Positions 7,296 through 14,745 of a DNA stretch of 64,000 nt are shown piece after piece. Both the position numbers and the translations under genes were made by a program. This stretch comes from Lachnospiraceae bacterium (GTDB lineage: Bacteria; Bacillota; Clostridia; Lachnospirales; Lachnospiraceae). Position 1 is the stretch's first letter. The number at the start of each line of letters is the position of its first letter. The DNA is taken from positions 1-64,000 of the forward strand of contig CAJTCE010000005.1 of NCBI GenBank assembly GCA_910574745.1, written 5' to 3'. The notes under the pieces were generated by a model. That model was not told where the DNA came from. It saw only the letters and a list, made by a program, of their open reading frames with translations, and made no database searches.

Positions 7296-8756
7296 ATGTA
7301 TTATCCGGATTATGAAGAAGCAAGCCGATACGAAAAGGACTATAACATCATACCCGTATGCCGGGAAATATATGCCGATGTTGTAACGCCCATTACGCTG
7401 CTTCGGAAACTGGCGCAGGTAGACAGCCGTTTCTTTTTGTTAGAAAGTGTGGAGGGCGGAAACAGGTGGGGCAGGTACTCCTTTTTGGGAGTAAATCCCC
7501 TGATGCGGATTTCAGCTAAAGCCGGAACGGTTACCTTAAAAAGCGGAGCAATTGAACAGCAGGAAAAAAAGGAACCCATGGAAGTATTACGGGAGCAGAT
7601 GGGGAAATTTAAAACGCCGAAGCTCTCGGGAATGCCATCTTTTACGGGAGGCTTTGTAGGATATTTCTCTTATGAAATGATAGGCTATGCGGAGCCTAAG
7701 CTTCATTTGAAAGAAAGTGATTTTGACGATTACAATCTGATGCTTTTTGACAAGGTGATCGCATATGACCATCTGAAACAAAAGATTATCGTAGTTGTCA
7801 ACTATAGAAGCTCTCAGAAAGAAACGGGTTATAATGCGGCGACTCTGGAAATTGAGAAGATCATCCATATGATTTATGATGTGACCGCACTTAAGCCGGA
7901 AGAAGCCCAGACGGAAGTAAACTTTACCTGTAATACTTCTAAAGAGAAGTATTGTGAAATGGTGGAAAAAACAAAGAACTATATCAGGGAAGGGGATATT
8001 TTCCAGGGTGTGATTTCCAGAAGATTTGAGGCGGAATATCACAGCAGTCTTTTAAATACCTACAGGGTGCTGCGTACCACAAATCCTTCTCCTTATATGT
8101 ATTTTATCCAGTGCGATGATCTGCAGATTGCGGGAACCTCTCCCGAGACCATGGTAAAGCTGGAAGAGGGAAAGCTGACGACCTTTCCTGTGGCAGGCAC
8201 AAGAAAAAGAGGTGCGGATGCCAAAGAGGATGAAATGCTTAAGCAGGAGCTTTTGGCTGACGAAAAGGAATGCGCCGAGCACAATATGCTGGTGGACCTG
8301 GCAAGAAATGATATTGGCAGACTTGCAGAGTACGGCAGCGTAACGGTGGAGGAATCTATGAAGATACACTGTTTTTCCAAGGTTATGCATATCGCTTCGG
8401 TTGTGTGCGGCAAACTGCAAAAGGATAAGGACGGATGCGATACCATTTCCGCCATGCTTCCGGCAGGTACTCTTTCGGGAGCGCCCAAGTTCCGGGCCTG
8501 TCAGATCATTGATGAGCTGGAAAAGGACGCCAGGGGTATTTACGGAGGGGCAATCGGTTATCTGGACTTTTCGGGAAATCTGGATGTATGCATTGCCATA
8601 AGGACGGCAGTTAAAAAGGGCGGCAAGGTTTATATTCAGGCAGGAGCAGGAATTGTTGCCGACAGCGTTCCCGAAAGCGAATATCAGGAATGCGCCAATA
8701 AAGCGGGAGCGGTTATGGAAGCCGTAAAACGGGCAAGCGAGGTAAACGGGTCATGA
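7296..8756 (+). CDS. trpE: Anthranilate synthase component I
   Basis: 487 residues; converts chorismate plus ammonia/glutamine to anthranilate together with TrpG. The N-terminal LLES motif (FFLLESVEGG) belongs to the tryptophan feedback site. The chorismate-binding core is complete: SRRFEAEY, SPYMYFIQ, GTSPETMV, FPVAGTRKRG, HNMLVDLARND, PAGTLSGAPK and YGGAIGY. The ATG at 7296 follows GGAGTGAGG by 4 nt; an upstream in-frame ATG lies in the T-box terminator and is unlikely. Overlaps trpG by ATGA. First gene of the T-box-controlled operon. Confidence 0.95.
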   Translation: MYYPDYEEASRYEKDYNIIPVCREIYADVVTPITLLRKLAQVDSRFFLLESVEGGNRWGRYSFLGVNPLMRISAKAGTVTLKSGAIEQQEKKEPMEVLREQMGKFKTPKLSGMPSFTGGFVGYFSYEMIGYAEPKLHLKESDFDDYNLMLFDKVIAYDHLKQKIIVVVNYRSSQKETGYNAATLEIEKIIHMIYDVTALKPEEAQTEVNFTCNTSKEKYCEMVEKTKNYIREGDIFQGVISRRFEAEYHSSLLNTYRVLRTTNPSPYMYFIQCDDLQIAGTSPETMVKLEEGKLTTFPVAGTRKRGADAKEDEMLKQELLADEKECAEHNMLVDLARNDIGRLAEYGSVTVEESMKIHCFSKVMHIASVVCGKLQKDKDGCDTISAMLPAGTLSGAPKFRACQIIDELEKDARGIYGGAIGYLDFSGNLDVCIAIRTAVKKGGKVYIQAGAGIVADSVPESEYQECANKAGAVMEAVKRASEVNGS

Positions 8757-9334
8757 TACTTTTAATTGATAATTACGACAGCTTTTCCTACAATCTGGTT
8801 CAGCTGATCGGCAGTATAGCGAAGGAAGAAATTAAGGTTGTCCGCAATGATGAAATAAGTGTGGAGGAAGTGGAGGAGCTTTCGCCGGAATTCATTATTT
8901 TATCTCCGGGACCGGGAAGACCGGAGGATGCGGGAATCTGTGAGGATGTAGTAAGGAAAATGCAGGGAAGATGTAAAATACTGGGCGTATGCCTGGGACA
9001 TCAGGGAATCTGTGAAGTATACGGGGCGAAGATCATCTATGTAAAAGAATTGATGCACGGTAAGCAGAGCCTGACTGAAATTGATATAGAGGAAAGTCTT
9101 TTCCAAGGACTTTTGGAGCAGATACCGGTTGCCCGATACCATTCTTTAGGGGCAGAGCCGGAATCCCTGCCGGATTGCCTGAAGGTAATCGGAAAGACAA
9201 AGGACGGAGAAATTATGGCGGTCAGACATAAAGACTATGAAATATACGGATTGCAGTTTCATCCTGAAAGCGTGCTGACGCCGGACGGGGAGAGGATTTT
9301 AAAAAATTTTCTCCACAAAGATGAACGGTTATAA
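8753..9334 (+). CDS. trpG: Anthranilate synthase component II (glutamine amidotransferase)
   Basis: 193 residues, a stand-alone class I amidotransferase that supplies ammonia to TrpE. The nucleophile C80 sits in LGVCLGHQGI and the catalytic His-Glu in LQFHPESVLT; the oxyanion strand SPGPGRPEDAG is present. The ATG overlaps the trpE stop (ATGA), so the two subunits are translationally coupled. trpD follows within 60 bp. Confidence 0.95.
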   Translation: MILLIDNYDSFSYNLVQLIGSIAKEEIKVVRNDEISVEEVEELSPEFIILSPGPGRPEDAGICEDVVRKMQGRCKILGVCLGHQGICEVYGAKIIYVKELMHGKQSLTEIDIEESLFQGLLEQIPVARYHSLGAEPESLPDCLKVIGKTKDGEIMAVRHKDYEIYGLQFHPESVLTPDGERILKNFLHKDERL

Positions 9335-9385
9335 ATGATTTTAAGACGTATTGATCAATCAACAGAAATTCAGGAGGTAAAAAAA

Positions 9386-10393
9386 ATGATACAGGAAGCA
9401 ATTGCACAGTTAGTAGAAGGTAAAGATTTAAGCTATGAAACAGTGGCAGACTGCATGGATGAAATTATGAGCGGGGAGGCAAATCAGATGGATATGGCGG
9501 CTTATTTGACGGCCCTTCGCATGAAAGGGGAGTCCATTGATGAGATTGCGGCATCGGCTGATGGAATGAGAAAGCATGCAGTAAGGTTACAGCATGATAC
9601 GGATGTTCTTGAAATCGTAGGAACGGGAGGAGATGAGGCATACAGCTTTAACATTTCCACAACGGCAGGTATCGTGGCGGCAGCGGCAGGAATCCCCGTT
9701 GCAAAGCACGGGAACAGAAGCGTATCCAGTAAATGCGGAGCGGCGGATGTGTTAGAGGCTCTGGGCGTAAACATTGCCATTGAACCGAAAAAGATGGAGA
9801 GGGTATTAAAAGAGGAAGGAATTTCCTTTATGTTTGCACAGATTTATCACAAAGCAATGCGTTATGTTGCGCCGGTCAGAAAAGAGCTGGGAATCCGCAC
9901 GATTTTTAATATTTTAGGGCCGCTGTCCAATCCGGCGTTTGCCAATATGCAGCTTATGGGCGTTTATGAAGAAGCTTTGTTACAGCCTATGGCGAAAGTT
10001 TTGATGAAATTAGGCGTAAAACGTGGTATGGTAGTATACGGTGCCGACAGGCTGGATGAAATCAGCATCAGTGCGCCTACTCTGGTGTGTGAAATCAAAG
10101 ACGGAAAATTGGAAAGCTATGAGATCACACCGGAGCAGTTTGGTTTAAAGCGGGCAAAGAAAGAAGATATGGCAGGCGGCGATCCGGCGGAAAATGCCAG
10201 AATTACGAGAGCTATTCTCTCAGGAGAACAGGGCGCCAAAAGAGACGCGGTTATTTTAAATGCCGGTGCGGGAATCTATATTGCGGGCAGGGCTGACAGT
10301 CTGGAAGAGGGCGTTAAAATGGCCCGGGAGATCATTGACAGCGGCAAAGCGGCGGAAAAGCTGGAAGCATTTATAAAGGCTACTAATGCATAA
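9386..10393 (+). CDS. trpD: Anthranilate phosphoribosyltransferase
   Basis: 335 residues; joins anthranilate to PRPP. Contains the PRPP-binding GTGGDEAYSFNIST loop, KHGNRSVSSKCGAADVLEALG, and the C-terminal NAGAGIYIAG segment of the family. The start at 9386 is chosen because AGGAGG lies 7 nt upstream; the longer frame from 9335 would begin right at the trpG stop without a site of its own. Family-typical length. Confidence 0.95.
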   Translation: MIQEAIAQLVEGKDLSYETVADCMDEIMSGEANQMDMAAYLTALRMKGESIDEIAASADGMRKHAVRLQHDTDVLEIVGTGGDEAYSFNISTTAGIVAAAAGIPVAKHGNRSVSSKCGAADVLEALGVNIAIEPKKMERVLKEEGISFMFAQIYHKAMRYVAPVRKELGIRTIFNILGPLSNPAFANMQLMGVYEEALLQPMAKVLMKLGVKRGMVVYGADRLDEISISAPTLVCEIKDGKLESYEITPEQFGLKRAKKEDMAGGDPAENARITRAILSGEQGAKRDAVILNAGAGIYIAGRADSLEEGVKMAREIIDSGKAAEKLEAFIKATNA

Positions 10394-10439
10394 TAAAAGC
10401 GGTATATGTAAAGTACAGACATATATGACAGGAGGAAGT

Positions 10440-11246
10440 ATGGCAGAAACAATATTGGATATCCTAGCGGATGCTGCCAGAGAGCGGGTCAGGAAAGATA
10501 GGGAAAAGATTTCTTTTGAACAAATGAAAGCCCTTGCAAAAGCAAAGGAATGTATCCGTGACAGGGCAAAAGGATTTCCTGTGGAACAGGCATTAAAAAA
10601 AGACGGCGTCTCCTTTATCTGTGAGGTAAAAAAAGCGTCTCCTTCGAAGGGGCTGATTGCAAAAGACTTCCCCTATGTGGAGATAGCGAAGGCTTACGAA
10701 GAGGCGGGAGCAGACTGCATTTCCGTTTTGACGGAACCAAGTAAATTCTTAGGAAGCGACGCCTATCTTAAGGAAATAGTCGAAGCGGTAAAGACGCCTG
10801 TACTCAGAAAGGATTTTACCGTAGATGCCTACCAGATCTATCAGGCGAAGGTATTGGGAGCATCCGTGGTTCTTCTGATCTGCGCCCTGCTTGATGAGGA
10901 GACGCTCAGGGAGTATATAGGCATCTGTGATGAGCTGGGGGTATCCGCGCTGGTGGAAGCCCATGATGAAGGGGAAATTTCCATGGCAGTCAAGGCAGGA
11001 GCCAGAATCATCGGAGTGAACAACAGGAATTTAAAGGATTTTACGGTGGATGTGAATAACAGCGGGCGTTTGCGGAAGCTGGTTCCCTCCCATGTATTGT
11101 TTGTGGCGGAAAGCGGCATTAAGAGCGCGGAGGATATAAGGACGTTAAAGAAAGCCGGCGTTAACGGTGTGCTGATAGGAGAAACCCTGATGAAAAGCAG
11201 CAATAAGAAAGCCACGCTGGATGAATTGCGGAAGGGATGCTTATGA
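10440..11246 (+). CDS. trpC: Indole-3-glycerol-phosphate synthase
   Basis: 268 residues, a TIM barrel that closes the indole ring. Key family segments are FICEVKKASPSKG (catalytic lysines), ADCISVLTEPSKFLGSDAYL, VLRKDFTVDAYQI, GVNNRNLKDFTVD, FVAESGIKS and GVLIGETLM. ATG at 10440 with GGAGGAAGT directly upstream. Its stop overlaps the first codon of trpF (ATGA), the normal trpC-trpF junction. Confidence 0.95.
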   Translation: MAETILDILADAARERVRKDREKISFEQMKALAKAKECIRDRAKGFPVEQALKKDGVSFICEVKKASPSKGLIAKDFPYVEIAKAYEEAGADCISVLTEPSKFLGSDAYLKEIVEAVKTPVLRKDFTVDAYQIYQAKVLGASVVLLICALLDEETLREYIGICDELGVSALVEAHDEGEISMAVKAGARIIGVNNRNLKDFTVDVNNSGRLRKLVPSHVLFVAESGIKSAEDIRTLKKAGVNGVLIGETLMKSSNKKATLDELRKGCL

Positions 11247-11467
11247 ACCGGATTAAAATATGCGGCTTAAAGCGGATGGAAGACATTTTGGCGGTTAATG
11301 AATATAAGCCGGAATATATTGGCTTTGTATTTGCCAATACCAAAAGATTTGTATCTGATGAGCTGGCGGCGGAATTAAAAGATGCCTTGGATAAGGAAAT
11401 TAAGGCGGCAGGCGTATTTGCCAATGAACCCATAGCCCATGAAGCGTTTTGTCAAGTGCTTTTTTGA
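11243..11467 (+). pseudogene. trpF: Phosphoribosylanthranilate isomerase, 5' half (split by mobile element)
   Basis: Starts at the ATG overlapping the trpC stop. The first 66 codons are a normal TrpF N-terminus (RIKICGLKRMEDI with the catalytic Cys, then EYIGFVFANTKRF and GVFANEPIAH). At 11441 the reading frame runs into the integrative element and ends after about eight foreign codons (EAFCQVLF, stop at 11465-11467). The rest of the gene lies at 16649-17227. Joining the codon ending at 11440 to 16649 restores one open frame of 258 residues. As sequenced TrpF should be inactive, because the barrel is cut after its first strands. Confidence 0.9.
11436..11441. other. attL core of the integrative element
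   Basis: CCCATG is the sequence shared with the right junction (16644-16649). The trpF reading frame is lost immediately after it. With a large serine recombinase the true crossover is probably a 2-bp step inside this hexamer. Confidence 0.75.
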
Positions 11468-11759
11468 GTTATTGACGCAAGCCCTTGTTAGTGCGGTGGG
11501 AAACGGGGCAGGAAAAAGGGCGCAAAACGCGCCTGTGGACATTTAGAAGCCGTTTTCGCGGGTGGGTAGTATAAAACCCTTGCCCGGTGGGTTTTCGTGT
11601 CTGAAACGCCTTAAAAATCAAGCCTTTTCAAGCCCTATTGCGTAACACTCCATTCTGTTCTTTGGGAGAGGTCGGGGGCGCGGGGGCAGAGCCACCGCAT
11701 AACCTACCGCCCGCCGCCGAAGTAGTGCAGACGGTTTTGCCGTTAGAATGGAGCAGACG

Positions 11760-11798
11760 AAAACAGGGGCAGGATTTTTTTATCCTGTTCCCCGTTTT
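11760..11798. repeat. Imperfect inverted repeat in the left arm of the element
   Basis: A CAGGAT/ATCCTG stem around six T, extended imperfectly by AAAACAGGGG and CCCCGTTTT. It can fold as a hairpin on either strand and may stop transcription entering from trp or leaving the element. Confidence 0.5.
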
Positions 11799-11823
11799 CG
11801 GCGGCGAAATGGCAACGGCAAAA

Positions 11824-11906
11824 ATCCAGACGGTCAAGGGTTTAAGAGTGGAGATTTTTTCGCGCTCTTTGCGAAAAAATACTACTCGTCCCTTGACGGT
11901 CTGGAT
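11824..11906. repeat. Nested inverted repeats in the left arm of the element
   Basis: Outer arms of 17 bp (11824-11840 and 11890-11906) match at 16 of 17 positions. Inside lies a perfect 10-bp pair, ATTTTTTCGC (11854-11863) and GCGAAAAAAT (11871-11880). Two short frames overlap here (11638-11997 and 11748-11945), but neither has a convincing ribosome site. From 11468 to 12012 I see no confident gene. Role unknown: recombination accessory site, single-strand origin or terminator are possibilities. Confidence 0.6.
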
Positions 11907-11932
11907 AGTCGGAACGGACGTAGAACGGGGGA

Positions 11933-11961
11933 TTGCTTTTCGTAATTGGGTATGCTATAAT
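11933..11961 (+). promoter_or_regulatory. Promoter of the SdpI-like cargo gene
   Basis: TTGCTT (11933-11938), 17-nt spacer and TATAAT (11956-11961), with TG one base before the -10 (extended -10). Confidence 0.7.
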
Positions 11962-12012
11962 TTCCCCCAGTACAAACCGATAAATTGGGATTTATGAAAG
12001 TGAGGGAAATAT

Positions 12013-12390
12013 ATGTGGTTTTGGTGGTTCATATTTGTTTGCGATTTACTTATTCCAATCACAATGATTATTGCTGGTAATATGATGTGGAAACATGCTC
12101 CTAAAAAAATCAATGGAATAATCGGTTATCGAACAGCACGTTCTATGAAAAATATAGACACATGGAAATTTGCACAGGCGCATTGTGGCCGCTTATGGCG
12201 GAAAATTGGTTGGGTTATTTTGATACCATCAGTTGTTATCCATTTTCCTTTTTATCATAGTTCAGAGAATATAATTGGAACGGTTGCGGCGATTCTATGT
12301 ACAACACAATGTCTGATTTTAGTATTAGCTATTTTCCCAACAGAATACGCCTTAAAAAGAACGTTTACTGAAGAGGGAGTACGAAGATAA
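12013..12390 (+). CDS. SdpI-family membrane protein (element cargo)
   Basis: 125 residues with three or four hydrophobic helices (about 3-23, 72-90 and 93-110). The family signature is clear: KINGIIGYRTARSMKNIDTWKFAQAHCGRLWRK. SdpI proteins were first known as immunity proteins against the killing factor SdpC in Bacillus; many members are of unknown role. The gene is A+T-rich compared with the rest of the element and has its own promoter, consistent with separately acquired cargo. GTGAGGGAAAT lies upstream of the ATG. No toxin gene is beside it, so any protection would be against an outside toxin (inference). Confidence 0.8.
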   Translation: MWFWWFIFVCDLLIPITMIIAGNMMWKHAPKKINGIIGYRTARSMKNIDTWKFAQAHCGRLWRKIGWVILIPSVVIHFPFYHSSENIIGTVAAILCTTQCLILVLAIFPTEYALKRTFTEEGVRR

Positions 12391-12467
12391 ATTCCAGTTT
12401 ATCGGTCTAATAAAAGTCCAAAACAGGGCAGCGGTGGCAAGCATTGACAATCCCGCCGCCCTGTCTG

Positions 12468-13874
12468 TTATCGCTCCATATCCTGCTTTCTGTGGGGCTG
12501 TTGTTCCCGCTGTTCCTGCCGCAAGATACTGTAAACACTCTTTCTGATTTTCTCCGCTTCTTTCACTTCCTCTTTCAATGCAAGATACCGCTGATTAAGC
12601 GTTTTCCTCTCGGCGGTCAGCTTGGTGTATTCTTCTTTCCATGTCTTTGTCGGGATTGTGGTCTTGCCGTTCATTATGCCTTTGAGATAATCTTTCGCTG
12701 TTGTGAATAAGATTTGCTCGGCTTCGGTCAGCGGCTTCTTTCCCTTACACTTGAAATAAATGTCGGCTTGCTCTAAGTGCTTTTTCAGAGTGCCTAACCG
12801 CCGTTCAACGGGTTTCAGTTTCCCTTGAATATCCAGTTGTTCCCCTATCATGGACTTGAATTTTTCATCAAGCCCCGTCATATCCATGATGTTGTTGGTT
12901 TGCAGGAAGTTCAGCATTTTTGCCGCGTCTTTGAGGTTATAGAGGGATTGGGAATATCCCGGTTTTCCCGTCTGTACCTTGCGTGACAGTATGCCTTGAA
13001 TATAGTCGGCAAGGGTGGGCGGCTCGGTGTTCTCGGCTTCTTCCTTTAACCAGTTTTGCAGTTTGGAGATACGCGCCTTTAACTGCCGTAACTTCTGGTT
13101 AGTCACTTCGATTTCGCGGTTAAGGTCGCCGCGCTCGGTGCGGATGCCGCGCTTCTCCATAGCGGAAGCGGCAACGCCTAAATGGACGGTGGGTATCTGG
13201 TCTATCCCCTGCCGTTCATAACTGCGATGGTCTACGCGCTCCGCGTGTCCGTTCTGCTCCAATGCCTGATTGCAGAGTTCCGCCCATGCCGCCCGCCATT
13301 CCTCCGCTTTGGTCTGTTCGTTCCAGTCGGTAGCGGGAATGGATTTGCATTTGTACTGCCGCTTTTTGGGGTCATAGATTTTATTCCCGTCCCTGTCAAG
13401 AATGTACTCCTTTTTCTGCTTCGCTCCCCACTCGCCGCGCTCGTCAAAAGGGCGCATTGTCAGCATGATATGGGCGTGGGGGTTGCCGCCGCCTGTGTCG
13501 TGTAGGCATACGTCGGCGCACATTCCCGCCGCCACAAAATGCCGTTCCACATACTCGCGGACAAGGGAAATGCCTTGCTCCCTCGTCAGTTCGCGGGGCA
13601 AGGCAATTTCAATCTCCCGTGCAAGTTGGGCGTTCTTCGCTTTCTCGATTTTCTCCACTTCGTTCCATAAAACCGCCCTGTCCGTATATTCAGCGGGGGC
13701 GTGGTCGGGTAATAAAATCTCAGTGTGGACGACACCGCCCTTGTGGGTGTAGTCGTGGGTCATTCCGTCAAACTCATTTGTGATTTTTTCCCCCGCCCGG
13801 TAAGCGGCGGCGGCAACAGCGGACTTGCCCTTGCCGCGGGATATGACTTTGATACTGCAATGGTAGATTGCCAC
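12468..13874 (-). CDS. mobA: MobA/MobL relaxase (MobQ type)
   Basis: 468 residues from a GTG at 13874 that has AAGGAG 8 nt upstream; the longer frame to 13964 lacks a site and would cover the oriT. The N-terminal relaxase domain has IYHCSIKVISRGKGKSAVAAAAYRAG and the metal-binding HxH motif in GGGNPHAHIMLTMRPF, both typical of MobA/MobL. The C-terminal half is charged and coiled-coil-like (about 270-460). It would nick the element's oriT and pilot the strand through a helper's secretion channel. The frame is intact, in contrast to the recombinase. Runs antisense to trp transcription. Confidence 0.9.
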   Translation of the reverse strand: MAIYHCSIKVISRGKGKSAVAAAAYRAGEKITNEFDGMTHDYTHKGGVVHTEILLPDHAPAEYTDRAVLWNEVEKIEKAKNAQLAREIEIALPRELTREQGISLVREYVERHFVAAGMCADVCLHDTGGGNPHAHIMLTMRPFDERGEWGAKQKKEYILDRDGNKIYDPKKRQYKCKSIPATDWNEQTKAEEWRAAWAELCNQALEQNGHAERVDHRSYERQGIDQIPTVHLGVAASAMEKRGIRTERGDLNREIEVTNQKLRQLKARISKLQNWLKEEAENTEPPTLADYIQGILSRKVQTGKPGYSQSLYNLKDAAKMLNFLQTNNIMDMTGLDEKFKSMIGEQLDIQGKLKPVERRLGTLKKHLEQADIYFKCKGKKPLTEAEQILFTTAKDYLKGIMNGKTTIPTKTWKEEYTKLTAERKTLNQRYLALKEEVKEAEKIRKSVYSILRQEQREQQPHRKQDMER

Positions 13875-13955
13875 GCGCCGCGCTCCTTTCTGCGGGTAAC
13901 TCCCGCCGTTTCCTTTTGTGCCGACAGGCACAAAACGCCGTCTGCAAGACCGCAC

Positions 13956-13990
13956 ATACCACATTTATGTGGTATATAAGTGCGCCCTTG
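13956..13990. other. oriT: oriT-like site: inverted repeat plus nic-type core
   Basis: A perfect 9-bp inverted repeat (ATACCACAT, TT, ATGTGGTAT at 13956-13975) is followed by TAAGTGCGCCCTT (13977-13989). This layout and core match, from memory, the nic region of MobQ plasmids such as R1162/RSF1010. The nick would then fall after the C at 13985. The site lies about 80 bp upstream of the mobA start, the usual place for such an origin. Confidence 0.8.
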
Positions 13991-14019
13991 CTTTTTGGCA
14001 AGGGTAGGGGCGTAAGCCG

Positions 14020-14415
14020 TTACCCTTGTGCCGCGCCCCCGTCCGCGTCCGCGTCTGCGCCGCCCTCGCGGGCTGTATGGGTGGTTCTGGCGGCGGACGG
14101 CGTGTTACCCTGTGCCGCCGTTTCCGCGCCCTGTGCGGGGGCTGTGGGGGCATACTGGGCGGTCAATTCGTCCAGTATGCGGCGGGCGTGGTCGGCGGCT
14201 ACGGTCTTTTCAAGAAAGGTCTTGAATTGTTCCTCTGTCAGCGGTATGCTGTCGGGGACAAGGCTTTCAAAAAGCCCCATGCGGCGGCATAGGCGTTTTG
14301 TCCTGTCCTTGCGCTCCTGCGCCTTTTGCTCCTGCACAAGCTGTCTGCGCCTGTTTTCAAGCTGTCGGATTTCTTCCTCAATGCTCGTGATTTTTTCGGC
14401 TTTGGTCTTTGCCAT
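14020..14415 (-). CDS. DUF3847-type accessory mobilization protein
   Basis: 131 residues. The N-terminus is a predicted coiled coil (KAEKITSIEEEIRQLENRRRQLVQEQKAQERK), followed by RTKRLCRRMGLFESLVPDSIPLTEEQFKTFLE and a low-complexity Ala/Gly/Asp tail. This matches the small proteins (DUF3847) usually encoded beside MobA/MobL in Clostridial elements. AAAGGAG precedes the ATG. A role in relaxosome assembly at oriT is likely from position but not shown. The Ala-rich tail reflects the high G+C of this part of the element. Confidence 0.75.
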   Translation of the reverse strand: MAKTKAEKITSIEEEIRQLENRRRQLVQEQKAQERKDRTKRLCRRMGLFESLVPDSIPLTEEQFKTFLEKTVAADHARRILDELTAQYAPTAPAQGAETAAQGNTPSAARTTHTAREGGADADADGGAAQG

Positions 14416-14498
14416 GCGTCAATCGCTCCTTTCGATTTTTGTGTGGAATGGATAGGATAGGAATGGAATGGATTTTTACAGACAATCGGTTTCCCGTT

Positions 14499-14666
14499 TT
14501 ATTCCTGCTTATCGGCTAGTATCATTTTCAGCAGCTTGTCGCGGAATGTTTCTGTGCCGCTGTGGTTGAAAAACAACTCCGCAACAATGGTCTGCCCGTT
14601 CCTGTGTGTCGTGATGATACCGTCCGGCTTTCGGGGCGGGGCGGGCGTTTCGTTCTTTTCTGTCAA
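14499..14666 (-). CDS. TnpW-like small transposon protein (TTG start)
   Basis: A 55-codon frame on the reverse strand, starting at TTG 14666 with AAAGGAG 7 nt upstream and ending TAA at 14499. The product reads TEKNETPAPPRKPDG, then ITTHRNGQTIVAELFFNHSGTETF, then RDKLLKMILADKQE. The segment TIVAELFFNHSGTETFRDKLLKMI resembles the small TnpW proteins found next to Tn4451-type recombinases. It sits between the DUF3847 gene and the recombinase gene, as in related elements. The function of TnpW is not established. Confidence 0.65.
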   Translation of the reverse strand: MTEKNETPAPPRKPDGIITTHRNGQTIVAELFFNHSGTETFRDKLLKMILADKQE

Positions 14667-14745
14667 TGGGTCGCTCCTTTCTTTGGGCGCGGAAAAGGGA
14701 TTTCCCGTAATCGGAAAATCCCTCTCGGCTGTCGGTTATTCGGTT

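Noticed and set aside
11638..11997. 119-codon frame in the left arm of the element
   Set aside because: No ribosome binding site, low-complexity composition, and it overlaps inverted repeats and a promoter; coding is not supported.
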